This document shows positions 17,837 to 26,066 of a stretch of 64,000 nucleotides of DNA, one piece after another (positions within the stretch are counted from its first letter, which is position 1; each line of letters begins with the position of its first letter). The stretch covers positions 558,001-622,000 of the forward strand of contig NZ_JAPWDU010000003.1 of assembly GCF_027257155.1 (NCBI RefSeq). The letters are read 5' to 3'. This DNA is from Cerasicoccus sp. TK19100. Lineage in GTDB: Bacteria; Verrucomicrobiota; Verrucomicrobiia; Opitutales; Cerasicoccaceae. The position numbers and the translations under genes were made by a program. The notes under the pieces are model-generated. The model worked only from the letters and a program-made list of their open reading frames with translations. It ran no database searches and was not told the origin of the DNA.

Positions 17837-19537
17837 ATGGATATAGCACTTGTGACCGGCGCCGAGCGCGGCATTGGCCTGCAGATCGCCCGGAAGTTAA
17901 TTGAACTAGGATTTCGCGTTTACGGATTCGCTCAGGACTTTTCCAAATGTCCCTTTGAGCATCCGGACTTCATCGGCGTCAACTGCGACCTTACCGCGCG
18001 CAGCGAGCTCGAGAGCGCCTTTGCGCAAATCCAGGAGCGCGACCCAATGGTCAACGTGGTCGTCAACGCCGCCCGCTACACGCCGGCTGAGTCCTTTGAG
18101 GCGACACCGCTCGAAGAGCTGGAATACGCGCTCCAGACCGAGCTGCTAAGCGCCGTTTACCTGACGCGCCTCGCCTTGCCGTCGCTGATCAAATACCACG
18201 GCTACGTGATCAACATCGCCTGGAACGGCCAGGGCAACGCCGCAAGCGTCACCTCCGCCGCTGGTCAGGGTGGGTTGCATCTCTTTGGCCAGCAGCTGTT
18301 TGAGGAAGTGCGCGACACTGGCGTCAAGGTCAGCACGCTTTACCCGCAGCCCAATGCTGGCGAGGCCGATCCCAAGGCGCGCGTCCAAATGGAGCCGCAA
18401 AGCGCGATCGAAAACGCCCTCTTTGCGCAGGCCGTGGAAACGGTTCTCCGCTTTAAGGAGAACAACTGCGTCAGCCAGATCGTCATCCGACCGCAGGGCA
18501 CGCGCGAGGAGCCCAAGATCCCGGTCGCCGTTTCCCCGCTGCCCAAGGCCGCACACAAGGTCGTGCTGCCCGAGCGCAAGAATTACCCCGTCGAGCCCGA
18601 GCTCATTTACACGCCGCCGCGTCAACGCCCCGCCGACGCCCCGCCCCCAGGCGAGGACGACGATTGGGACGATGATGATGAATGGGAAGAGGACGACGAG
18701 CTCGACGAGCTGCTTGAAGAATCGCGCCGCCTGATGAAAAAGCAGAAGGAAGAGGCGCGCAAGCAGCTCGACCGCACCCGCGAGCGCAAGCAGAAGCAAA
18801 AGGACCGCGGCCGCGACAACCGGGGCCGTGATCAACGGCAGCAGGACAAGTCTGAAGGCTCCCAGGACGACGATCAGCAGACCGGCGATCAGTCCGGCGG
18901 TCAGCCAAACCAAAACGAAGACGACCAAGAGGACGGCAACAAGAAGCGCCGTCGCCGCCGTCGCCGTGGAGGCCGCAACCGCCGTAATCGCGACGGCCAG
19001 GAAGGCAATCAGCAAGGTGGAGACCAGGGCGGAGATCAGTCGCGTGGTGATAACCAACAGCGCGGCGACCAGTCCCGCGGGCGTCACCAGGATCGCCAGC
19101 GCGGCGATAATCGCGAAGGCGGCAAGCCGCAGGGCGACCAGCCCAAGCGCGACGACAACCGATCGCGCGAAAGCAACCAACCGCGCCACGATCAAAAGCC
19201 CCGCGAGTCTGATCAACCGCGCCAACCGCGCTCCCCCAGTGAGCTGGTGAAGCCGAAGTCTTCCGACGCCCCTAAGCCATCTTCCGAGCAATCTAAGCCA
19301 TCTGGCGACAACTCTTCTGCTGAAAAGCCCAAGCCGTCTGCCGAAAAATCTTCGGAAGACAAACCGAAGCCAGCGAAGAAGGCCGCCAAGAAAGCGGCGA
19401 AAAAAGCAGTCAAAAAGGCCGCTAAAAAAGCGACCAAGAAGGCTGCGAAGAAAGCCACTAAAAAGGCCACGAAGAAGGCAGCGAAGAAAGCCGTGAAAAA
19501 AGCGGCTAAGAAGAGCGCTGAGCCGGCTGAGTCTTAA
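17837..19537 (+). CDS. Degenerate SDR fused to disordered, RNase E-like and histone H1-like tail
   Basis: 566 residues in four parts. Residues 1-235 are a short-chain dehydrogenase fold with the dinucleotide motif TGAERGIG (7-14) and NAAR (77-80), but the catalytic YxxxK expected near 145-155 is absent (AAGQGGLHLFGQQLF), so it is probably a binding rather than an oxidoreductase domain. Residues 272-296 are strongly acidic (DDDWDDDDEWEEDDE). Residues 297-465 are Arg/Gly/Asp/Gln-rich with an eight-residue basic run after GNKK, like RNA-binding tails of RNase E. Residues 513-560 are KKAAKKA repeats like histone H1 or Hc1. The tail suggests nucleic-acid binding or condensate formation. The frame is continuous, so this is not a join of two genes. 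Confidence 0.8.
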   Translation: MDIALVTGAERGIGLQIARKLIELGFRVYGFAQDFSKCPFEHPDFIGVNCDLTARSELESAFAQIQERDPMVNVVVNAARYTPAESFEATPLEELEYALQTELLSAVYLTRLALPSLIKYHGYVINIAWNGQGNAASVTSAAGQGGLHLFGQQLFEEVRDTGVKVSTLYPQPNAGEADPKARVQMEPQSAIENALFAQAVETVLRFKENNCVSQIVIRPQGTREEPKIPVAVSPLPKAAHKVVLPERKNYPVEPELIYTPPRQRPADAPPPGEDDDWDDDDEWEEDDELDELLEESRRLMKKQKEEARKQLDRTRERKQKQKDRGRDNRGRDQRQQDKSEGSQDDDQQTGDQSGGQPNQNEDDQEDGNKKRRRRRRRGGRNRRNRDGQEGNQQGGDQGGDQSRGDNQQRGDQSRGRHQDRQRGDNREGGKPQGDQPKRDDNRSRESNQPRHDQKPRESDQPRQPRSPSELVKPKSSDAPKPSSEQSKPSGDNSSAEKPKPSAEKSSEDKPKPAKKAAKKAAKKAVKKAAKKATKKAAKKATKKATKKAAKKAVKKAAKKSAEPAES

Positions 19538-19603
19538 TCAGGCTCGCCAAGTGGCAATAGAGGGGTTATGCGTTTGGGCGCGTAACCCACACCACTATTT
19601 GCC

Positions 19604-20128
19604 ATGAAGAAAGCTCACCTTGTTTCGCTTGCTGCGGGCGCATTGCTCGCCGTTCACGCCTTTGCTTTGGACAAGACTTTGGTCCAGGCCGAAGCCAATC
19701 ATTGGGAGACCAAGGAAGGCGGGGGCTGGGGTGATTATCCGGCTGCACTCGCCATCGATGGCGAGGTATCGGGGAAGTCCTCTTGGCGCGGCGAGATGCA
19801 GCCTGGCGTTGAGGGCGCTTTGGATCAGCCGCCGACGATCACCTTCACTTTCCCCGAGCCGGTCACGCTCGACGGCGTGACGATTATTTTCCTCAAGCAC
19901 TTCGAGCGCCAATACACCATCGATATCCTCGGTGCCGCCAGTGACACCGCCGAGTGGAAGATGCTCGAAAAGGGCGCGAAGAATCCCGGCGAGGGCGAAA
20001 ACGAAACCGTCTTCGACTTCAAGCCCACCAAGCTCAAGAAGCTCCAAATCGTCGGCCACGGCAACAGTGACCAAAAGTTCGGCGACTGGACGAACATTAT
20101 TGAAATCTACTTCAACGAGCCAGCGTAG
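19604..20128 (+). CDS. Exported discoidin (F5/8 type C)-like domain protein
   Basis: 174 residues: a signal peptide (MKKAHLVSLAAGALLAVHAFA) followed by one domain of about 150 residues with the galactose-binding-like jelly-roll pattern of discoidin domains (AALAIDGEVSGKSSWRGE, PPTITFTFPEPVTLDGVTI, ending in a paired strand WTNIIEIYFN). Such domains bind carbohydrates or surfaces; the ligand here is unknown. It converges on the MetE-like gene, with an inverted REP pair between them. Confidence 0.75.
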   Translation: MKKAHLVSLAAGALLAVHAFALDKTLVQAEANHWETKEGGGWGDYPAALAIDGEVSGKSSWRGEMQPGVEGALDQPPTITFTFPEPVTLDGVTIIFLKHFERQYTIDILGAASDTAEWKMLEKGAKNPGEGENETVFDFKPTKLKKLQIVGHGNSDQKFGDWTNIIEIYFNEPA

Positions 20129-20146
20129 CGCGCAGGCAGCGCTTGT

Positions 20147-20230
20147 CGTAGCATAGGCGTCTCGCCTGTGCCTGATTCGATCACTTTTTTAAATCGTTGA
20201 ATGGGGCACAGGCGAGACGCCTATGCTACA
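20147..20230. repeat. Inverted REP family 1 pair between convergent genes
   Basis: Copies at 20147-20172 (plus) and 20205-20230 (minus), 32 nt apart, can form one long hairpin. Both carry GTCTCGCC in place of GTCCCGCC. It lies between the stops at 20128 and 20238 and could act as a bidirectional transcript end. Confidence 0.85.
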
Positions 20231-20237
20231 TCTACGA

Positions 20238-21260
20238 CTACCGGCCCAGGAACTTATCCCGGCCCGCGACGAGGGCTTCGATTTTCCGGTCAGCGACGGA
20301 GCGCTTGAGCATCCAGAAACCGCAGTCTGGGTGGACCCATTTTACGCGGCCGGGGCCGAGGGCTTGGACCGCCTTGTCGATGCGGCTGGCGACTTCGTCC
20401 GCCGTTTCAACGTGGTTGACCTTGATGTCGATCACGCCGATGCCGATGGCAATGTGCTCGCCGACTTCCTTGAGCGCGTCGAGGTCGGAGTCTGGCCGGT
20501 GCGCCAGCTCCAGCACGACGTGGTCCGTGTGCAGGCCATTGAGAAAGTCCACGAGCGGCTTCCAGGCACCGGACTGAATCGTCTGGCCGCCGTAGTTGCC
20601 AAAGCAGAAATGGACGGCCTTTTGCGCCGTGACTTTGTCGAGAATACGGTTGATCGCGGCCTGCGCGAGCGGGGCCTTGTCGGGCGCGCCGGGGACGTTG
20701 GCTTCGTCGACTTGCACGCAGGCACAGGGCAGGTCGGCGACTTGCTCAGCCAAGGCGTCGGCAATGGCCAGGGTCAGGTCGTCGAGGTTGCCGTAATGGT
20801 TGTCCAGCAGCGTGCGCGCGAGCATGAACGGGCTCGTCAACGTGAACTTCAGTGGTCCGCCGGCCACGGACGCCGAGCGCGAACAGGCTTCGTAAAGATC
20901 AAGCACACCTTCGGTGATGGGGCCTTCGACCACCGCGGCCGGCTTGCGGCGAAAGGACATCTCCTGCTTGGCGCGGAAGGCGGTGCCGTCACTGCGGCCC
21001 ACCTCGGAGCGGATGCCGCCCAGGCGCGAAACGAAGTATTCAATCATCCCGTTGGTGTCGGGGTGGCTCGGGTCGTAGCGGTAGAGCTCGCCATCGGTCG
21101 GCAGGTCGATGCCGGCGCGCTTTTGCGTGTTGATCACGACCGAGGTCGCGTCGAGGACGGCCTGCTCGCTGGGTAGCGCGGCCAGCCAGTCAATCGGCGA
21201 ATACGACCCAACGGTTGTTGTGAGAATTTCGGGTGAGGTGGGTAACGACGGGGTGGTCAT
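20238..21260 (-). CDS. Cobalamin-independent methionine synthase II-like protein
   Basis: 340 residues similar to the C-terminal catalytic barrel of MetE (COG0620 type). Visible features: an N-terminal TTTVGSYSP (the MetE-type TxVGS), a substrate region TDGELYR, CACVQVDEAN (the VDEP-like acidic site), the HFCFGNYGG segment, and HPDCGFW, whose Cys is a zinc ligand. It lacks the N-terminal folate half of full MetE, as do archaeal-type and MesD-like core enzymes, so the methyl donor is uncertain; it may not make methionine from methyl-folate. Confidence 0.82.
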   Translation of the reverse strand: MTTPSLPTSPEILTTTVGSYSPIDWLAALPSEQAVLDATSVVINTQKRAGIDLPTDGELYRYDPSHPDTNGMIEYFVSRLGGIRSEVGRSDGTAFRAKQEMSFRRKPAAVVEGPITEGVLDLYEACSRSASVAGGPLKFTLTSPFMLARTLLDNHYGNLDDLTLAIADALAEQVADLPCACVQVDEANVPGAPDKAPLAQAAINRILDKVTAQKAVHFCFGNYGGQTIQSGAWKPLVDFLNGLHTDHVVLELAHRPDSDLDALKEVGEHIAIGIGVIDIKVNHVETADEVASRIDKAVQALGPGRVKWVHPDCGFWMLKRSVADRKIEALVAGRDKFLGR

Positions 21261-21299
21261 ACGTGTTATGAAAACATGCGCTCGCGCTTAATGCACGCC

Positions 21300-22616
21300 T
21301 TAACTGCGCGGCAGGCGGTAGGTGATCTCGTCTTCCTGGCCGCCCTTTTTGATGGTCAGGGTGATCTCGTCACCGTCGGCGTGGTTCATCTTAAACCACG
21401 TCAGGAACTCGCGGGTGTTCATGTCCTCGCGCATGCCGTTGACGGCAACGATTTCCGCGTTGGGCGTCAGGCCAGCCTTGGTCGCGGGGTGGTTGGGCTT
21501 GCCCTTGGTGAAGGCCTTGAGCGAGAGCGAGCCCTTGCCCTGGTTAGGCCCCTTGAGCGGGAAAAAGCCCGGGCTCGGGCCGATGGGGCCGTCGTAGATC
21601 GACTTGCGCCAGTAGTTTTTCGTTTCCTTCCAGTTCTCGTCGGTTTGCAGGACGGCTTGTGCAGGCTGACCGTTGCGATTGTAGTAAACGGCGATCGTGG
21701 CCGGGCCATTGCTGGCGCGGTGGAGCGCCCCGCGAAAATCGGTGCTGCTGAAAAGTTTACGGCCATCGGCGACCATGATCACATCGCCCTTTTGCAGGCC
21801 GGCCTTGTCGGCAACGCCGCCCGGGGTCACCTCGGTTACGAGCAGGCCTTCGTCGATGTCGAGCTTCATGCCGACGTTTTCCGGGAAGGGCCAGTCGTAG
21901 AAATCGGTGGCTTTGTTGAAGTCCGGGCTGGCCATTTTTTCCGAGCGGATGATGTCGTTGACCTGGTGGCAATGCAGGCAGGGCTGGCTTTTAAGACCAG
22001 GGCGTTCGCGCAGGTAGCTGCTGGCTCCGGGGAAGTCATACGGGGTGACGGGGCGGCCGCTCAGATTGGGAATTTCGCCATCGATGTTCCACTGCGGGCG
22101 ACGCGGATCGTAGTGGTGGGCGAGCACGCGCTCCATGGCATTGGCCAGGCCGTCCTCGCTGATCCGCGTCTGGTCGGAGACTTCGTCTTTGCCGCCATAG
22201 ACGCCGTAGATCTGGCCGTCGGGCGAGAGGAAGTAGCCCCACCAGGACATGTCGAGGTCCTGGAACTCGCGCACTTTGAAGACACGCTCATCGAGGTATT
22301 TGGCGTCGGTGATGCGGGCTGTGACGAACTGCTTGTAGAGCGGGGTCAGCGTGTTGCTGCCGCGCAGGACCACGGCGTCAAACCACGAGCATTGGTCGCA
22401 GGGCGGGCAGCGAAAGGTAACGAACAGCGGGCGGTTTTCGCGCTTGGCCTCGGCAAAAGCGGCGTCGAGATCGTCGCGCCACTCGACGTTTTGCTGGTAA
22501 GGGGCGGGCACGGTCCCCTCGTTCGGGCCCATGACTTGACGCCAGTCCGTGGCGGCAAACGAAGTGACCGCGACCAGGCTTACGGCGAAGGATAAAAAGC
22601 GACTACGAAGGCTCAT
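21300..22616 (-). CDS. Exported thioredoxin-fold protein with CxxCH haem site and PDZ domains
   Basis: 438 residues. A signal peptide (FLSFAVSLVAVTSFA) leads to a thioredoxin-like domain at about residues 45-165 with FRCPPCDQCSWFD where the CxxC would lie. A single c-type haem motif PCLHCH is at about 212-217. A PDZ domain follows (LLVTEVTPGGVADKAGLQKGDVI), then a second PDZ-like unit near the C-terminus (HPATKAGLTPNAEIVAVNG). The combination suggests periplasmic redox sensing, or a cytochrome-linked thiol relay with peptide-binding modules. Expressed divergently from mutL. Confidence 0.82.
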   Translation of the reverse strand: MSLRSRFLSFAVSLVAVTSFAATDWRQVMGPNEGTVPAPYQQNVEWRDDLDAAFAEAKRENRPLFVTFRCPPCDQCSWFDAVVLRGSNTLTPLYKQFVTARITDAKYLDERVFKVREFQDLDMSWWGYFLSPDGQIYGVYGGKDEVSDQTRISEDGLANAMERVLAHHYDPRRPQWNIDGEIPNLSGRPVTPYDFPGASSYLRERPGLKSQPCLHCHQVNDIIRSEKMASPDFNKATDFYDWPFPENVGMKLDIDEGLLVTEVTPGGVADKAGLQKGDVIMVADGRKLFSSTDFRGALHRASNGPATIAVYYNRNGQPAQAVLQTDENWKETKNYWRKSIYDGPIGPSPGFFPLKGPNQGKGSLSLKAFTKGKPNHPATKAGLTPNAEIVAVNGMREDMNTREFLTWFKMNHADGDEITLTIKKGGQEDEITYRLPRS

Positions 22617-22847
22617 CAGTAAACGGGGTAAAGGTGGATTGGATCAGTAATCAACCGATGAATATAACCTCAGCTAATCCGTCTGCAAGCCGCATCCTAT
22701 CATGATATGCAGTCTCACTGCTTCCAGAGTAGGTCTCAGTTTCGAATGGGTCCGTAGCCCATCTTGGGCAGGGTGGTGCGGCTCATGGAACATCCGCCCG
22801 CGATAGAAAAATTGCATCCGAAGCTTGAGGCGGGGGCGGCGATTTCC

Positions 22848-24860
22848 ATGATGGGTAGCTTGTCCAACACCATCGACAGTTCCACGGCACCGCAGATCCG
22901 CGTGCTGCCCGACCGCGTCATTAACCAGATCGCGGCGGGCGAAGTCATCGAGCGCCCGGCGGCGGTGGTCAAGGAGCTCGTGGAAAACTCACTCGACGCC
23001 GGCGCGACACGGGTCGAGGTGGAGTTCCGCCACGGCGGCAAGAGCTACATCCGCATCGAAGACAACGGCTGCGGCATGGCACCCGACGCCGCGCTGCTCG
23101 CCATGGAGCGCCACGCCACGAGCAAGCTCCGTGAGGCCGAAGACCTGCATAAAATCACCAGCCTGGGCTTTCGCGGCGAGGCCCTGCCGTCCATTGCCAG
23201 CGTGAGCCGGTTCACCCTGAAGACCCGTCCTGCCGACCGCGAGCACGGCACGGAAATTTTCATTAACGGCGGCAAGTTCATCCACCAGCGGGAGTGCGGC
23301 ATGCCGCCGGGTACGCGCATCGAGGTGGCGCATTTGTTCAACAGCGTGCCTGCGCGCCGGAAGTTTTTAAAGACCGACAACACCGAGGCCGCGCACATCA
23401 TCCACCTCGTGCGACTGCTCGCCGTGGCGCGGCCGGAGACGGCGTTCACGCTGATTGAGGACGGGCGCACGGTGTTTCAATCCCCCGAATGCCCGACGAT
23501 GAAGGACCGCGTCGCGGAGATTTGGGGACGGCAACTGGCCGGGCAACTCGTGGAGCTCCCGGAGGTCTCAGGCAACAGCGGTCTGCGGCTCAAGGGGCTG
23601 ATCGGCCAGCCAGGCGTCGGCCGCACCACGCGCAAGGAAATGATCGCCCTCGTCAACGGGCGCGCGGTGGACAGCCGCACGCTGAACTACGCGCTGATCG
23701 AGGGCTACCACACGCACATTCCCAAGGGACGGTTCCCGCTGGCGTTTCTCTTTCTCGAAATCGACCCCGCCGCGATCGATGTCAACATCCACCCGGCTAA
23801 GCGCGAGGTGCGCTTTCGCGACGAGGGTGGGGTGAGGCGCTTCGTGCTCAACGCCGTGCAAGACCGCCTGCGCGAACTGGCCACCTTTGAACTGAAAAAA
23901 TCCGTGCCCGAGGAGCCGGTGGATGACGCCGCGCGCACCGCCAAAGAGCAGCTCGCCAAAGCCAGTTTGCCGAAGCCGGCGATTACTCCGCCTGCGCCTG
24001 AACCACCCGTCAAACCGCCGGCGCCCTCCAGCTACCCGCGCACGAAGCCCAAGCCTGTTTCAGAAGATTTTCGCGCGAAATACGTCGCCAAGGAATCGCC
24101 CGCCAAGCCGGTCGCGAAGAAGCCGCTGCCCGACGAGCCCGCAAATGCTGAGCTGTCGACGTCCGCTTCGTCGACACCGCAGTCCCCCGCAAGACCGCCT
24201 TCGGTTAAAGCCGAGTCCGCTCCAATAGAAACGCCCGAATCCGAAGCACCGCTAGCACCCACACCCGAGCCCAAGGCCACGCGTTTCAAGTGGCGTTTTC
24301 TCGGCCGGTTCAAGGTGGACTTCGCGCTCTTTGAGACCGAGACCGCGCTCACTCTGGTGCGCCTGCGCGCCGCGCATGAGCGCATTTGGTATGAGCGCAT
24401 TGCGGGTTACTTTGCATCGCAAAGTCAGGCACGGCAGCAGTTGCTCTTTCCCGTGCCGTTGGAGTTCGAGCCGCGCACGGCAGCCGTGATTCAGGACCAC
24501 CTGGACTGGATCGATGAGCATGGCTTTACGCTGGAGGAATTTGGCCGCAACTTCTACCGGCTCGAAGCGCACCCGGACTGGTTGCCCGAGGCGCAGGCGG
24601 AATCCTTTTTGCGCGACATGATCGACCGTCTGCTCGCGGGCGAGATCGACCCCAAGCGCACGCAGCTTGCCCACGAGGCCCTGGCCAAGATCGCCGCCAC
24701 CCGCGCGATCCGCTACGATGACAACCTGCCCGATGCCGCGATCGAGCACCTCGTCGAGCAGCTCCTCGAATGCCGCCAACCCTTGTCCTGTCCCCGCGGT
24801 CGCCCCACGATCGTCGAGCTCTCCGCCAACGAAATGCGCAAGCGCTTCGGGCTGGGTTGA
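22848..24860 (+). CDS. mutL: DNA mismatch repair protein MutL
   Basis: About 670 residues; cytoplasmic matchmaker of mismatch repair. The N-terminal GHKL ATPase has IAAGEVIERPAAVVKELVEN, DNGCGM and GFRGEAL. A proline-rich linker of about 150 residues leads to the C-terminal dimerisation domain. In that domain the endonuclease motif DQHA(X)2E is replaced by LRAAHER and the CPHGRP motif reads CPRGRP, so nicking activity is probably lost. Methionines at 22848 and 22851 are the likely starts; an earlier ATG at 22764 adds a segment not typical of MutL. mutS is not in the window. Confidence 0.95.
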   Translation: MMGSLSNTIDSSTAPQIRVLPDRVINQIAAGEVIERPAAVVKELVENSLDAGATRVEVEFRHGGKSYIRIEDNGCGMAPDAALLAMERHATSKLREAEDLHKITSLGFRGEALPSIASVSRFTLKTRPADREHGTEIFINGGKFIHQRECGMPPGTRIEVAHLFNSVPARRKFLKTDNTEAAHIIHLVRLLAVARPETAFTLIEDGRTVFQSPECPTMKDRVAEIWGRQLAGQLVELPEVSGNSGLRLKGLIGQPGVGRTTRKEMIALVNGRAVDSRTLNYALIEGYHTHIPKGRFPLAFLFLEIDPAAIDVNIHPAKREVRFRDEGGVRRFVLNAVQDRLRELATFELKKSVPEEPVDDAARTAKEQLAKASLPKPAITPPAPEPPVKPPAPSSYPRTKPKPVSEDFRAKYVAKESPAKPVAKKPLPDEPANAELSTSASSTPQSPARPPSVKAESAPIETPESEAPLAPTPEPKATRFKWRFLGRFKVDFALFETETALTLVRLRAAHERIWYERIAGYFASQSQARQQLLFPVPLEFEPRTAAVIQDHLDWIDEHGFTLEEFGRNFYRLEAHPDWLPEAQAESFLRDMIDRLLAGEIDPKRTQLAHEALAKIAATRAIRYDDNLPDAAIEHLVEQLLECRQPLSCPRGRPTIVELSANEMRKRFGLG

Positions 24861-24898
24861 GGGAAGGGAAAAAAATAAAGGAAAAGGGCGGGACTTAT

Positions 24899-25086
24899 CG
24901 TAGCATAGGCGTCCCGCCTGTGCCCCAATCTATGACATGTCCACGTCGCGCTGTAGGGCTCGCGCTTGCGCGATGCCGCATCCTGCTGGTCGTGAGGCAA
25001 TGGCGGCGTCGCGCAAGCGCGAGCCCTACATGATGACGCAACTTTAAGGTGATGGTATTGAGCACAGGCGAGACGCCTATGCTACG
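24899..25086. repeat. Nested REP cluster: family 1 pair enclosing a family 3 pair
   Basis: Outer inverted pair of REP family 1 (24899-24924 and 25061-25086) encloses an inner inverted pair of another palindrome, family 3, with core GGCTCGCGCTTGCGCGA (24952-24977 and 25005-25030). The whole lies between the convergent stops of mutL and the next gene. A second family 3 pair is at 44845-44925. Confidence 0.85.
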
Positions 25087-25099
25087 TTAGGTCCGCGCT

Positions 25100-25897
25100 T
25101 TAGCGGCGGCGGTAGATCACGCAGACGATGCCGAGCAGGCCGACCAGCAGCGCGTAGGTGGACGGCTCGGGGATGGCCGCCACGCTCAGGCGAACGTCGT
25201 CAAAGAATGCTTGGTTTGCGACGGACGTCGTGCCGCCGCCGGTGCTGCCGACTTGTCCGTAGGCGGCGACAACCACGCCGATATTACCCGAGCGCAGCAG
25301 GTCGGCGGCGACGATGGTATAGTTGAAAGACATGTCGCCGAAGGTGCCGCTGTCGATACCCGTTGGCGGTGCGGTAATCTCACCTGAGTTGGCCACGGTG
25401 TTGCCCCGCAAGGTGCCATCAATCAACGAGCCGGACGCCAAGCCATCGGTCAGACCGAAGAAGGACTGGTCCGACCAACTGGGGCCAGCCGTGCGGTCAC
25501 CCACGGAGACGGTTAAAGTCAACACATCGCCGACGCTCAGGCTGGACCACGCCGTTCCCGAGACTTGCCCAATGCTAGCACCGGACATCAGGCTCATCAC
25601 CTGGCTGCCATCGGGAGGCGTCAAATCCTTGAAGCCGACGGCGGTTTGCTCTCCAGAGCTCGCGTTGAGGTTTTGCGTGGTAATCACCGTCCACCCCGTC
25701 CAGGGGCCGACGTCATCAAAGGCACCAGCGTTAAACGCTCCCCCGCTATCGGGATTCACTTGGGCCTCGAAGCTGTTGTTCGAAATGGGAATCGCTTGCG
25801 CCTGGAGCGTCACGTTGGAAAGGCCGAAGGCACCCAGGGCGAGCACGGTAACACAGGTAAGTTTCTGAGGCAGGGGGAAGTGGTGCGATAATTTCAT
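25100..25897 (-). CDS. PEP-CTERM sorting domain protein
   Basis: About 265 residues. The start MKLSHHFPLPQ leads into a signal peptide (VLALGAFGLSNVTLQAQA). The extracellular part resembles the carbohydrate-binding, jelly-roll-like domains common in these proteins (NSFEAQVNP, GWTVITTQN, QAFFDDVRL). The tail is IPEPSTYALL, a hydrophobic helix, and YRRR. The upstream region shares a 53-nt element with the beta-helix gene at 27235, and an AraC regulator gene lies between the two. Confidence 0.88.
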   Translation of the reverse strand: MKLSHHFPLPQKLTCVTVLALGAFGLSNVTLQAQAIPISNNSFEAQVNPDSGGAFNAGAFDDVGPWTGWTVITTQNLNASSGEQTAVGFKDLTPPDGSQVMSLMSGASIGQVSGTAWSSLSVGDVLTLTVSVGDRTAGPSWSDQSFFGLTDGLASGSLIDGTLRGNTVANSGEITAPPTGIDSGTFGDMSFNYTIVAADLLRSGNIGVVVAAYGQVGSTGGGTTSVANQAFFDDVRLSVAAIPEPSTYALLVGLLGIVCVIYRRR

Positions 25898-25945
25898 GTT
25901 CTCTGGAGTTAGGGTTAACGAGTTTGATTCTAGACGACACATGAC

Positions 25946-25998
25946 TTAGCGCAAACGATCGGTATTGCACAAAGCCATCCCGGGCTTGCACTTTTTCA
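25946..25998 (-). promoter_or_regulatory. 53-nt upstream element shared with the beta-helix gene
   Basis: Matches 30265-30317 at 41 of 53 positions without gaps. Both copies contain two direct TTGCA words spaced exactly 21 bp (25965 and 25986 here), a spacing typical of tandem AraC-family half-sites, plus a TTAGCGCAA word 19 bp before the first. Candidate binding site for the AraC regulator encoded at 26067. This copy ends about 50 nt upstream of the start codon. Confidence 0.6.
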
Positions 25999-26066
25999 AC
26001 CTGCGTTGCGCAGTCGCATCTGCTGGCGCGGTGCGCAACGGCGGTTAATTTCCCCCGCGCAACCGC

